NCBI GenBank assembly: GCA_030598645.1
Contig: JAUVPN010000031.1
Coordinates: forward strand, 1-12,931
Origin: Hyphomicrobium sp.
GTDB taxonomy: Bacteria; Pseudomonadota; Alphaproteobacteria; Rhizobiales; Hyphomicrobiaceae
Direction of reading: 5' to 3'
Length of the DNA: 12,931 bases
Both the position numbers and the translations under genes were made by a program. Of the stretch, positions 1-7,062 are shown one piece after another; the stretch's first letter is position 1, and the number at the start of each line of letters is the position of its first letter. The notes under the pieces were generated by a model, which searched no databases, had not been told where the DNA came from, and saw only the letters and a list, made by a program, of their open reading frames with translations.

Positions 1-217
1 GCTCGTACGTTGCCTTCTTATTGTTGAGTTCTTGGATCGCCATTTTCTGCTGGTCTTGCGACAGTGAACTGGAACCAATAGGCCCAAGCCTGGGCAGCGG
101 GGTCTCAACTGTCGTCCCGCAGCCACCGGAAGTAATAATCGCGGCAGACACGACAGCACCCAGCAATACCTTTAAGGATACAGGCAGTTGGCAGCAGCTA
201 ACTTCCCACAAAAGCAT
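1..217 (-). CDS. Small putative lipoprotein, unknown function (C-terminus beyond window)
   Basis: The reverse strand is open from an ATG at 217 to the window edge, giving 72 codons. A hydrophobic stretch at residues 15-28 (SLKVLLGAVVSAAI) is followed by TSGGC, with Cys33 as the candidate lipidated residue. The lipobox is loose, with Ser at -3 where Leu is usual. After it come a short Pro-rich part (TPLPRLGPIG) and a polar, probably helical part (SQDQQKMAIQELNNKKATYE). This layout of signal, Cys, short linker and helix is common among small alphaproteobacterial lipoproteins of unknown role. A purine-rich GGAAAGGG lies about 10 nt before the ATG. The gene is divergent from phaC. The role is unknown and the 3' end is missing. 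Confidence 0.5.
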   Translation of the reverse strand, partial: MLLWEVSCCQLPVSLKVLLGAVVSAAIITSGGCGTTVETPLPRLGPIGSSSLSQDQQKMAIQELNNKKATYE

Positions 218-393
218 ACTTTTTGACCCTTTCCGTCTTGCCTAACATGCATAAATAACTGATTCGTTGGGAACCGGGGCCTATTTAAGGCCTTCATCAT
301 TGTCCACATCATGGGATGACATTAATCTCCAACTGTCGCAGAACTTCGCGAGAAGTACGTAGGGGCCAGCAGCGGCTCGATCGGACCCAAGTC

Positions 394-2205
394 ATGCAAA
401 AACAGCACAAAGAGCCGGCTCCTGAGAGCCCCGAGTACAAAATCGTAAACGGGGAAGAATTCGCCCGAAACTTGCTGCGACTTTTCGAGCAAGGCGGGAA
501 CGTCTTGAACGAGTTTTTAGAGCGCCCCGACTCGAAGATGAGTCCCTATTCAGCCGCCACCGAGATGACGGAGGCAACCACAGCCCTTTCGGACTTAATG
601 CGCATCTGGTGGACTGATCCCACTAAGTTTGCAGAGGCCCAAGGCACGCTCATGCGATCTCATGCAGAGCTGTGGAGCAACACGTTACAACGCTTTCTCG
701 GCCAAGATGTTACACCGGTCATCGAACCCGAACCGAGTGATAATCGCTTCAAGGATCCGGAGTGGTCGCAAAACCCCTACTTCGACTTTTGGAAGCAATC
801 CTACCTCCTAACTTCGCAGTGGGCCGAGGAGATGCTCGATAAGACCGAGGGACTGGATCAGCGAACGCGACAGAAGGCTGAGTTCCATCTCCGGCAGGTC
901 TCCAGTGCGCTCTCACCTTCGAACAACCCTTTCACGAACCCAGAAGTCTTACGCGAGACACTAGCCAGTAACGCCGAAAATCTCGTTAAGGGCATGGCTT
1001 TTCTCGCCGAGGATTTGAAGCACTCCGGCGATCTTTTTAAGATCACCCAAACAGACACCACAGCCTTCGAGGTGGGCCGAAACCTCGCCGCGACACCCGG
1101 CAAAGTTGTTTATCAAAATGAGGTCCTACAGCTTATCCAATACGCGCCCTCGACCAACAAGGTCCGCGAGACGCCCCTCCTCATCGTTCCCCCTTGGATC
1201 AACAAGTACTACATTCTCGATCTCACTCCGCCCAAGAGCCTGATCAAGTACATGGTCGATGAAGGCTTTACCGTCTTCATAATCTCCTGGGTTAATCCCG
1301 ACGAGAAGCTCGCGCACAAGACCTTCGAGGACTACATGAAGGAAGGCATTCTGTGCGCCGCCGACGCAATAAAACGCGAAACGGGCGAACAGAGATGCAA
1401 TGTCGTTGGCTACTGCGTAGGCGGTACGCTGCTTGCTACAACTCTGGCGCATCTCGCTGCGCGCGGAGAAGAGCCGTTCAACTCGGCGACGTTTCTCGCG
1501 GCGCAGATTGACTTTACCCACGCTGGCGATTTGTTGCTATTTACTGATGCTGAGCAGCTTGAAACGCTAAACGAGCTGATGTCAGAACGCGGCTACCTTG
1601 ACGGCTCACGTATGGCAACAGTGTTCAACATGCTGCGCCCACGCGACCTCATATGGCCCTACATCGTAAACAACTACCTTTTGGGCAAGAAGCCCTTCCC
1701 CTTCGACCTGCTCTACTGGAATCAAGATTCCACGCGCATGGCGCCCGCTAATCACAATTTCTACCTACGAGAATTCTACTGTGAAAACCGTCTTGCCAAG
1801 GGCGAAATGACAATGTCTGGTACGCGGCTCGACATGAACAAGGTCAAGCTACCGGTGTTCGAGCTTTCAACCAAAGAAGACCACATCGCTCCTGCGAAGT
1901 CAGTCTTCACGGGCGCCGCGTTGCTTGGCGGACCCGTTGAGTTCGTACTATCGGGCTCAGGTCACATCGCCGGCGTCGTCAATCCACCTAACAAGGTGAA
2001 GTATCAGTACTGGACCAATAACAAGCAGGCCAAAACTTTTGAAGAGTGGACGGAGTCTGCTACCGAGCATCCAGGTTCTTGGTGGCCCTACTGGTCACGG
2101 TGGCTCGCCGGTCATTCGGGAGACTGGACTACGCCACGCGAGCCCGGAAAGAAGCTCGGCACGATGGAGGATGCACCCGGTTCCTACGTAAAGTCGAAGC
2201 CCTGA
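394..2205 (+). CDS. phaC: Class I poly(3-hydroxyalkanoate) synthase
   Basis: PhaC polymerises (R)-3-hydroxyacyl-CoA into polyhydroxyalkanoate at the surface of storage granules, releasing CoA. From the ATG at 394 the protein is 603 aa, normal for class I. Residues 1 to about 250 form the N-terminal PhaC domain (for example NRFKDPEWSQNPYFDFWKQ), followed by the alpha/beta-hydrolase catalytic domain. The lipase-like box is GYCVGG with nucleophile Cys341. Asp496 (in EDHIAP) and His524 (in GSGHIAGV) complete the triad, and the Asp-His gap of 28 residues equals that of Cupriavidus PhaC (family knowledge). An in-frame ATG at 316 would add 26 Arg-rich residues; I prefer 394 because the extension looks unlike the family, but neither start has a clear ribosome site. 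A weak inverted repeat GGCCT-ATTTA-AGGCC lies at 278-292. No phasin, phaA/B or phaR gene is adjacent in the window. Confidence 0.96.
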   Translation: MQKQHKEPAPESPEYKIVNGEEFARNLLRLFEQGGNVLNEFLERPDSKMSPYSAATEMTEATTALSDLMRIWWTDPTKFAEAQGTLMRSHAELWSNTLQRFLGQDVTPVIEPEPSDNRFKDPEWSQNPYFDFWKQSYLLTSQWAEEMLDKTEGLDQRTRQKAEFHLRQVSSALSPSNNPFTNPEVLRETLASNAENLVKGMAFLAEDLKHSGDLFKITQTDTTAFEVGRNLAATPGKVVYQNEVLQLIQYAPSTNKVRETPLLIVPPWINKYYILDLTPPKSLIKYMVDEGFTVFIISWVNPDEKLAHKTFEDYMKEGILCAADAIKRETGEQRCNVVGYCVGGTLLATTLAHLAARGEEPFNSATFLAAQIDFTHAGDLLLFTDAEQLETLNELMSERGYLDGSRMATVFNMLRPRDLIWPYIVNNYLLGKKPFPFDLLYWNQDSTRMAPANHNFYLREFYCENRLAKGEMTMSGTRLDMNKVKLPVFELSTKEDHIAPAKSVFTGAALLGGPVEFVLSGSGHIAGVVNPPNKVKYQYWTNNKQAKTFEEWTESATEHPGSWWPYWSRWLAGHSGDWTTPREPGKKLGTMEDAPGSYVKSKP

Positions 2206-2236
2206 GGCCGCATCACGCTGCTGACTTGCGGTTTTC
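2204..2236 (+). terminator. Possible weak intrinsic terminator of phaC
   Basis: Just after the phaC stop, CCGCA (2208-2212) pairs with TGCGG (2227-2231) across a 14-nt loop, and TTTTC follows directly. The stem can lengthen only with G-U and A-U pairs into the T run. It lies inside the 3' end of the convergent mscS gene, so the pattern may be coincidental. The loop is long and the T run short, hence low confidence. Confidence 0.3.
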
Positions 2237-3169
2237 TGGAGCGGGCCGCTCTCGTAGTACGTCGCTAGGCATGCTCTTGATGTAAATGTCGCGCTGCGGA
2301 AACGGTATTGAGATGCCCGCAGCCTCCAGAGCTGCCTTGCCACGCTCGATTACCTCGAAGCGCAATGCAACCCAGTCCGAACCTTCCGTCCAGACGCGCA
2401 ACTCGAGCGCGACTGAATTGTCGCCCAGCGAACTAACATAAATAGCGGGGGGCGGATCTGCATGCGTGCGCTCGTCCTCCGTCGCCATCTTCAAAAGAAC
2501 TTGTCGCGCTTGAGCTATGTCGTCTTCATAGGCAATGCCGAACGTTTCTCGCACCATACGCGGGGTAGACCGCGTGAAATTAGTTATCTTCGTGTTCCAT
2601 AGGTTGGAATTGGGAACAAACAAAAAGACACCTTCAAACGTCACCACAGTCGAAGCAAAAAGCCCGACCTCCTTCACCGTGCCAGCCACCTCGCCAGCAG
2701 AAACGTAATCTCCGACTCTAAAAGGGCGGAGCCACAGCAGCATAATGCCGGCAGCAATGTTGGCCAGCGTGCCTTGCAGAGCCAGCCCTATGGCAAGACC
2801 GACGGCACCGAGTGCCGCTAAAAGGCTCGTTGTCGCGAATCCGAGTTGGCTCAACGCGGCCACAACCGTGATCGCAAGAAGGCCCCATCGTACAATCTGC
2901 GTAAGAACACCCTTAAGTGTGGGATCGACGTACGGGCGCGCATCAACCATGTGGCTGGTCGCGCGTGCTGCTACGCCTGAAAGCCACCAGCCCGCACCAA
3001 ATATCGCCAGCGCGGCGAGGAAATTGGGAAGAGCACCCCCCACCCATGTCGCAAGTTGCTGGGCGAAGACCGTCAAATCTTCGTTGAGCCGGGCGAGATC
3101 CAAGGGTCCCTGCCTTATGGTTGCATCGTAGAAGAGTGGTACTCCGTGTTTAAAAGCCGATTCGCGCAC
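2213..3169 (-). CDS. MscS-family small-conductance mechanosensitive channel
   Basis: This is an inner-membrane channel of the MscS family, which opens under membrane tension to release solutes on hypo-osmotic shock. From the GTG at 3169 it has 318 aa, close to E. coli MscS. Three membrane segments are visible at about residues 47-68, 88-110 and 113-147. The third is the Gly/Ala-rich pore helix with the signature GLALQGTLANIAAG, running into LRPFRVGDYV, the start of the beta domain. The cytoplasmic part ends with the typical PFPQRDIYIKS. The GTG lacks a good ribosome site; a TTG at 3103 (residue 23) follows AGGCAGGGA and is a reasonable alternative that keeps all membrane segments. The gene starts 30 bp after metY and may be co-transcribed with it. 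Its stop is 7 bp from that of phaC. The ion selectivity and exact subfamily cannot be told. Confidence 0.93.
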   Translation of the reverse strand: MRESAFKHGVPLFYDATIRQGPLDLARLNEDLTVFAQQLATWVGGALPNFLAALAIFGAGWWLSGVAARATSHMVDARPYVDPTLKGVLTQIVRWGLLAITVVAALSQLGFATTSLLAALGAVGLAIGLALQGTLANIAAGIMLLWLRPFRVGDYVSAGEVAGTVKEVGLFASTVVTFEGVFLFVPNSNLWNTKITNFTRSTPRMVRETFGIAYEDDIAQARQVLLKMATEDERTHADPPPAIYVSSLGDNSVALELRVWTEGSDWVALRFEVIERGKAALEAAGISIPFPQRDIYIKSMPSDVLRERPAPENRKSAA

Positions 3170-3199
3170 GTAGGCCAGACCGCCAATACTGATTGATTA

Positions 3200-4492
3200 T
3201 CACTCGACGTTTGCTAGAGCCTGCTCAAGGTCCGCAATGATGTCATCTTTGTCCTCGATGCCAATCGAAAGGCGCACGACGTCGGGCCCGGCGCCGGCGG
3301 CAGCGCGCTGATCGTTTGTCAGTTGTCGATGGGTCGTGGAGGCTGGATGGATAATGAGACTTCTCACGTCGCCGATGTTGGCGAGATGACTAAACAGAAC
3401 CACAGATGAAACGAGCTTGATGCCTGCTTCATAGCCACCCTTCAAACCAAATGTTAGGACGGCGCCGGCGCCCTTGGGGCAGATCTTCTGCTGCAACCCA
3501 TGATAAGGGCTGGACGGCAAGCCCGCGTAGCTGACCCATGCCACTTTCGGATGCTTTTCCAGCCAGGTCGCAACCGCGTGCGCGTTCTCGCAATGCCGTG
3601 TCATCCGCAAGGGCAGCGTCTCTGATCCAGTTAGAATGAGAAAGGCGTTGAACGGCGAGATGGCAGGGCCGATGTCTCGCAGCCCCATCACACGGGCGGC
3701 TATGGCGAAGGCGAAATCGCCGAACGTCTCAGCTAACCGCAGGCCGTTGTAAGACTCATTAGGCTCCACCAACGTCTTGAACCGGTGTTTAGAGCCACGC
3801 CAATCATATGTCCCGCAATCGACGAGCGCGCCGCCAATAGAATTTCCATGACCGCCGATGAACTTGGTCAGGCTGTGGACCACAATATCAGCACCGTGCT
3901 CTTTTGGCCGGCACAGGTACGGTGTGGCCAGCGTATTGTCGACGATGAAGGGCACGCCCGCGTTCTTGGCGACCGCAGAGATCGCCGGGAGATCAATGAC
4001 GATCCCACCTGGATTGGCTATCGACTCGCAGAAGATAGCCTTCGTCCTTGGCGTTATCGCCTTCTTGAAAGAATCCGGGTTGGTTGCGTCTGCCCAGACA
4101 ACATTCCAATTGAATTTCTTGAACGAGTGATTGAACTGGTTGATCGAACCCCCGTAAAGCTGGCGCCCGGCAACGAACTCGTCACCGGGCTCAAGAAGAG
4201 TGTGGAAAGCGAGAAATTGCGCCGCATGCCCTGATGCAACGGCAAGCGCGGCTGACCCCCCTTCAAGCGCGGCGATCCGCGCCTCCAGCACTGCCTCTGT
4301 AGGGTTCGTGATGCGCGTGTAGATATTGCCGAATGCCTCCAGGCCGAACAAAGAAGCCGCGTGATCTGCATCGTTGAAGACGTAGGAAGTCGTCTGAAAG
4401 ATCGGCGTGACGCGAGCGCCGGTCGAAGGGTCCGGGGCTGCTCCTGCATGAACCGCAAGCGTTGCAAACTTAGGCGACGAACTCTCCGGCAT
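3200..4492 (-). CDS. metY: O-acetylhomoserine aminocarboxypropyltransferase (sulfhydrylase)
   Basis: A PLP enzyme of the Cys/Met metabolism family that makes homocysteine from O-acetylhomoserine and sulfide in the cytosol, the direct sulfhydrylation route to methionine. From the ATG at 4492 it has 430 aa, typical of MetY and longer than the roughly 380-400 aa of MetB/MetC/MetZ. Seen are TPIFQTTSYVF and IYTRITNPT near the N-terminus, a SGHAAQ phosphate-binding turn, the FIVDNTLATPY strand carrying the PLP-ring Asp, and Lys210 in HSLTKFIGGHGNSIGG as the Schiff-base lysine. The C-terminal domain has HPASTTHRQL and VRLSIGIED. The start is chosen by a strong GGGAGGA 4 nt before this ATG; a TTG six codons upstream lacks such support. 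A 231-nt leader separates it from the small gene upstream, and mscS follows 30 bp downstream. Substrate preference (acetyl versus succinyl) is inferred from family resemblance. Confidence 0.95.
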   Translation of the reverse strand: MPESSSPKFATLAVHAGAAPDPSTGARVTPIFQTTSYVFNDADHAASLFGLEAFGNIYTRITNPTEAVLEARIAALEGGSAALAVASGHAAQFLAFHTLLEPGDEFVAGRQLYGGSINQFNHSFKKFNWNVVWADATNPDSFKKAITPRTKAIFCESIANPGGIVIDLPAISAVAKNAGVPFIVDNTLATPYLCRPKEHGADIVVHSLTKFIGGHGNSIGGALVDCGTYDWRGSKHRFKTLVEPNESYNGLRLAETFGDFAFAIAARVMGLRDIGPAISPFNAFLILTGSETLPLRMTRHCENAHAVATWLEKHPKVAWVSYAGLPSSPYHGLQQKICPKGAGAVLTFGLKGGYEAGIKLVSSVVLFSHLANIGDVRSLIIHPASTTHRQLTNDQRAAAGAGPDVVRLSIGIEDKDDIIADLEQALANVE

Positions 4493-4496
4493 CAAA

Positions 4497-4503
4497 TCCT
4501 CCC
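4497..4503 (-). promoter_or_regulatory. Ribosome binding site of metY
   Basis: GGGAGGA on the minus strand ends 4 nt before the ATG at 4492. It is the strongest Shine-Dalgarno match noticed in the window and decides the metY start in favour of 430 aa over a TTG-initiated 436-aa form. Confidence 0.75.
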
Positions 4504-4575
4504 ACTTCAAGAACGAACCTTAAGGCCCGCCCTAGGGAGGCGATGATGCTGCACAAGTCAACGGGAAATGATCCA

Positions 4576-4592
4576 CGGCGCGAAAGGCGCCG
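4576..4592 (-). other. GC-rich hairpin in the metY leader
   Basis: CGGCGC (4576-4581) and GCGCCG (4587-4592) form a perfect 6-bp stem around a 5-nt loop, GAAAG on the plus strand and CTTTC in the metY transcript. It lies about 85 nt before the metY ATG. No T run follows on either side, so it is not an ordinary terminator. Confidence 0.45.
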
Positions 4593-4644
4593 CAGGCTTG
4601 AGCATTGAGATCCGCACGATCGAATGGATACGGATACAGCCGAC

Positions 4645-4660
4645 AGGCTCATAGGAGCAC
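4645..4660. repeat. Short repeat copy 1 upstream of metY
   Basis: AGGCTCATAGGAGCAC resembles the sequence at 4704-4717, differing only by a TA insertion in the middle. Each copy has the dyad GCTC...GAGC (4 nt apart here, 2 nt apart in the other). The copies are 59 bp apart, start to start. They could be paired protein-binding half-sites or chance. Confidence 0.3.
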
Positions 4661-4703
4661 ACCCGGCCACCCCACACCCCTGCGATCTTAGAATGGGCAC
4701 TCA

Positions 4704-4717
4704 AGGCTCAGGAGCAC
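4704..4717. repeat. Short repeat copy 2 upstream of metY
   Basis: AGGCTCAGGAGCAC matches copy 1 at 4645-4660 without its central TA. It starts 6 bp beyond the stop codon of the small gene at 4724-4930, on the metY side, outside that coding sequence. Confidence 0.3.
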
Positions 4718-4723
4718 AAAACA

Positions 4724-4930
4724 TCAGGCCTTGGCGAACATGCCAACCCTGCCACATTTCCACTTCTTCACGCGCCATTTGGGATGGCCCCTTGTCCACT
4801 TGGCGAGTTCCATCTGGCCGTACATCATGCACTGATGAGGGGTAACGGACTGCGCAGCAAAGGACAGACGTACGTCCTTGCACTGTGCAGGTTCGTCGAT
4901 GAAGCAAACAATCGCAACAAGTTCAATCAT
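4724..4930 (-). CDS. Small conserved-looking protein with four cysteines, unknown function
   Basis: The frame encodes 68 aa from an ATG at 4930, with GGGGTG about 6 nt upstream. It begins MIELVAIVCFIDEPAQCKD and ends KKWKCGRVGMFAKA, with cysteines at 9, 17, 34 and 59. The segment TPHQCMMYGQMELAKW followed by HPKWRVKKWKCG looks like a compact fold with conserved Trp and Cys. From memory it resembles a family of unnamed small proteins in Rhizobiales; this could not be checked. There is no clear signal peptide, although the first ten residues are hydrophobic. Overlapping frames on both strands are less protein-like. It lies upstream of metY in the same direction but 231 bp away, so a shared operon is uncertain. 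The function is unknown; metal or disulfide use of the cysteines is a guess. Confidence 0.7.
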   Translation of the reverse strand: MIELVAIVCFIDEPAQCKDVRLSFAAQSVTPHQCMMYGQMELAKWTRGHPKWRVKKWKCGRVGMFAKA

Positions 4931-5439
4931 GGAACACCCCCAAGTTTTGCCGAACCGACCCCCTCAAAGAGGGTCAATTCCACTTGAAGCGTGTCCTCGC
5001 CGTTTCTTGTTGTTATTGACCCAATCGTAAGATTGAATCAAAGCCTGCTCAAGACTGGACTATAGGCACTTGCTGTCTAGTTTTCGGTCATCTTGAAGAC
5101 TCAAGCTAGCGTTCGCAGGTCAGCACGATTCGTATATCGGCGACAGCGATCAAGCGGCAAAAGAACGCCGTACGTTCTGCCTTTGCCTCACATCAGGGGG
5201 ACGTTTCAAGGGAGCATGTTTACCAAAATAGATTTTCTGTTGAGGTGTTCTGGGCTGCGGCAACAAATAGATCTGCTTATTTCTTCACCAAATCCTGCTG
5301 CGTCGCAGCAGAACTATAACCAGCAAAAAGTCGGCCAAGGAGTCACCGATTGCCTATCACAAACACCAACCCTTATGTATCTTTCCGCACCGCCGCAATT
5401 GCGCTCACCTAGCAAAACGGTGCAAGCTGCAATCTGGGT
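4931..5439. other. Gene-free stretch of 509 bp between divergent genes
   Basis: I see no convincing gene here. A frame starting with TTG at 5093 runs into the next gene but has no recognisable protein character. Structures seen are CCCTC-AAA-GAGGG at 4961-4973, which falls 31-43 nt before the minus-strand small gene; CAATC-GTAA-GATTG at 5022-5035; and the 17-bp palindrome at 5295-5311. The stretch must hold the promoters of the small gene (minus) and the acyl-ACP synthetase (plus), but no clear -35/-10 pair could be fixed. No tRNA cloverleaf was noticed. Confidence 0.5.
5295..5311. promoter_or_regulatory. 17-bp perfect palindrome, possible operator
   Basis: CTGCTGCGTCGCAGCAG has 8-bp arms around a single central T (5303). 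It is about 130 bp before the acyl-ACP synthetase start. As RNA it would fold as a 7-bp stem with a GTC loop. No T run follows on either strand, so a terminator is unlikely, while the length and symmetry suit a dimeric repressor site. No adjacent regulator gene is present. Confidence 0.4.
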
Positions 5440-7062
5440 ATGTGGCCGAATTCACAACAGCGGCTTTTTCCACATTCAATGGCTCGCAACTTCCATCCCG
5501 AACAAACGCAGTCGACCCTTTTTGCCGCTCTGCTAGACGCGGCGGATCAGTTCGGGGCCGATAAGATCATTGTAGAGGACGCGGAGCGCACGCCGCTCAC
5601 CTTTAAGAAGCTCATTCTTGCAAGCCTCATATTAGGGGCAAAGGTCACGCGTGGGACCAAACGTGGCGAAACCGTCGGAGTGCTGTTGCCGAATTCAATC
5701 GGGCTTACAGCAACTCTGTTCGGCCTCAACGCATTTCACCGCGTCGGTGCCATCCTCAATTTCACCGCTGGCAAGAAGCAACTCGTATCAGCATTGAGAA
5801 CCGGCCGCATTCGCACCATTCTCACATCGCGCCGCTTCATCGAGATGGGCAATCTTGAAGACCTCATAACTGTTCTTGCCGATATCGAATGGAAGCAAGG
5901 GCAAAATGTACGCATCGTTGCGCTTGAGGATGTGCGGACCAGCATTGGCACCTTGGACAAAGTAAGTGGCGCCCTTCGCGCCATTGTTGCCCCAGTGCTG
6001 CACCGCCCTTCCGCTACAGACCCGCGAGCACCGGCGGTCGTTCTATTCACATCCGGTACCGAAGGTGAGCCTAAAGGGGTCGTTCTCACTAATGCCAATC
6101 TGCTGGCCAACGCCTACCAGATGCTCGATCACATGAGCACGGTCCTCAAAGCCGACGACGTAGCATTTAATCCACTACCAATGTTCCACTCGTTCGGCCT
6201 CACCGCGGGGACTCTCACTCCTCTTTTGCAGGGCGTAAAGGTTACGCTCTATCCCAGCCCCCTGCACTTCCGACAAATCCCCAAGTTTATCCACCGCAAT
6301 AAGGCAACTATCCTTTTTGCTACCGACACGTTCCTTGCCGGCTATCAACGCGCGGCTGAAGCAGGCGACCTGGCGAGCCTGCGCTACATCATCGCCGGGG
6401 CGGAAAGAATCAAGCCCCAGACGCGCCAGCTATGGACAGCTAATAATACCGAGATCCTCGAAGGTTATGGCGCCACAGAGTGCTCGCCCGTCGTCGCAGT
6501 CAATCAGCCCAATGCCAATCGTGCCGGTACGGTGGGGCGCCTCCTGCCAGGTATTTCCGCACGACTTGAACCGGTGGCGGGCATCTCTGAAGGAGGGCGC
6601 CTTTTCGTGCGCGGCCCCAACGTGATGGCCGGCTACCTACTCCCCGAAAAGCCCGGCGTATTGGTCCCGCCTCCCGGCGAGTGGCACGATACGGGTGACA
6701 TAGTGACCATAGACGACGATTACCTAACGATCCGCGGGCGCGCTAAACGCTTTGCAAAAATTGGCGGGGAAATGATCTCACTTGCTGCTATCGAGAGCCT
6801 CGCTGCGAGCTTATGGGAGGACGCCCAGAACGTGGCCCTCAGTCTGCCTGACCCACGAAAAGGCGAACATATTCTTCTCGTCACCGATAAGCCCGATGCG
6901 ACCAGAGAGGCTTTTCAGCTGCACGCGCGCAAGGAAGGATTCCCGGAGCTGTGGATTCCAAAAGCCATTCATATCGTTGAGGCGGTTCCTTTGCTTGGCT
7001 CTGGAAAGGTCGACCTAGCGGCCACCCAGAAACTGGCACTTCAGGCGCACGCGATCCAATAA
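5440..7062 (+). CDS. AMP-binding acyl-[ACP] synthetase, stand-alone Aas C-terminal-type domain
   Basis: An ANL-superfamily adenylate-forming enzyme, 540 aa. Core motifs are present: TSGTEGEPKG (204-213, phosphate loop), YGATE (343-347), WHDTGD (415-420, ribose-binding Asp420), the hinge region around IRGRAKRF (431-438) and the catalytic Lys523 in PLLGSGKVD. The run KRFAKIGGEMISL and the ending resemble E. coli Aas (acyl-ACP synthetase/2-acyl-GPE acyltransferase) more than ordinary acyl-CoA ligases, so activation of fatty acids onto ACP for phospholipid repair is the likely role. In Aas the synthetase follows a PlsC-type acyltransferase domain; here the protein starts directly at the synthetase part (TLFAALLDAADQFG), and no acyltransferase is visible upstream. 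An in-frame ATG at 5479 would remove 13 atypical residues and may be the true start; neither has a strong ribosome site. An acyl-CoA product cannot be excluded. Confidence 0.9.
   Translation: MWPNSQQRLFPHSMARNFHPEQTQSTLFAALLDAADQFGADKIIVEDAERTPLTFKKLILASLILGAKVTRGTKRGETVGVLLPNSIGLTATLFGLNAFHRVGAILNFTAGKKQLVSALRTGRIRTILTSRRFIEMGNLEDLITVLADIEWKQGQNVRIVALEDVRTSIGTLDKVSGALRAIVAPVLHRPSATDPRAPAVVLFTSGTEGEPKGVVLTNANLLANAYQMLDHMSTVLKADDVAFNPLPMFHSFGLTAGTLTPLLQGVKVTLYPSPLHFRQIPKFIHRNKATILFATDTFLAGYQRAAEAGDLASLRYIIAGAERIKPQTRQLWTANNTEILEGYGATECSPVVAVNQPNANRAGTVGRLLPGISARLEPVAGISEGGRLFVRGPNVMAGYLLPEKPGVLVPPPGEWHDTGDIVTIDDDYLTIRGRAKRFAKIGGEMISLAAIESLAASLWEDAQNVALSLPDPRKGEHILLVTDKPDATREAFQLHARKEGFPELWIPKAIHIVEAVPLLGSGKVDLAATQKLALQAHAIQ

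Larger units (their letters stand above)
4493..4723 (-). promoter_or_regulatory. Leader/intergenic region of metY
   Basis: This is the 231-nt gap between the small gene upstream and metY. In transcription order it holds two copies of a short motif (see 4645-4660 and 4704-4717), a GC-rich hairpin (4576-4592), the CCTAGG-containing stretch around 4531-4540, and the ribosome site. A 60-codon frame from an ATG at 4652, or 76 codons from a GTG at 4700, stays open through the gap and ends 20 bp inside metY in another frame. A regulatory leader is plausible for a methionine gene in this group, where SAM-sensing riboswitches are known, but I could not fit a known riboswitch. No -35/-10 pair is called. 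Confidence 0.35.

Noticed and set aside
21..245. 74-codon plus-strand frame at the left edge
   Set aside because: It is antisense to the predicted lipoprotein, whose signal peptide and ribosome site make better sense.
1126..1521. 131-codon reverse frame inside phaC
   Set aside because: It is antisense to the catalytic core of phaC; no family features, and explained by codon bias of the real gene.
4493..4600. SAM-II riboswitch upstream of metY
   Set aside because: The stretch ATCATTTCCCGTTGACTTG faintly recalls the SAM-II core, but the downstream GCTAAA-type pseudoknot sequence and matching stems could not be found. An Rfam search would decide.
4866..4876. GACGTACGTC palindrome, and several other CGTACG sites in the window
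   Set aside because: The sites are short, scattered in coding and non-coding DNA, and show no constant position relative to genes.
4624..4987. Overlapping plus-strand frames (4624-4845 and 4784-4987) and a reverse frame (4701-4907) around the four-Cys gene
   Set aside because: They show no domain character; the 4930-4724 frame has the most protein-like sequence and a reasonable ribosome site.
5093..5536. 147-codon plus-strand frame before and into the acyl-ACP synthetase gene
   Set aside because: It starts with TTG, has low-complexity, non-protein-like content and overlaps the start of a clear gene in another frame.
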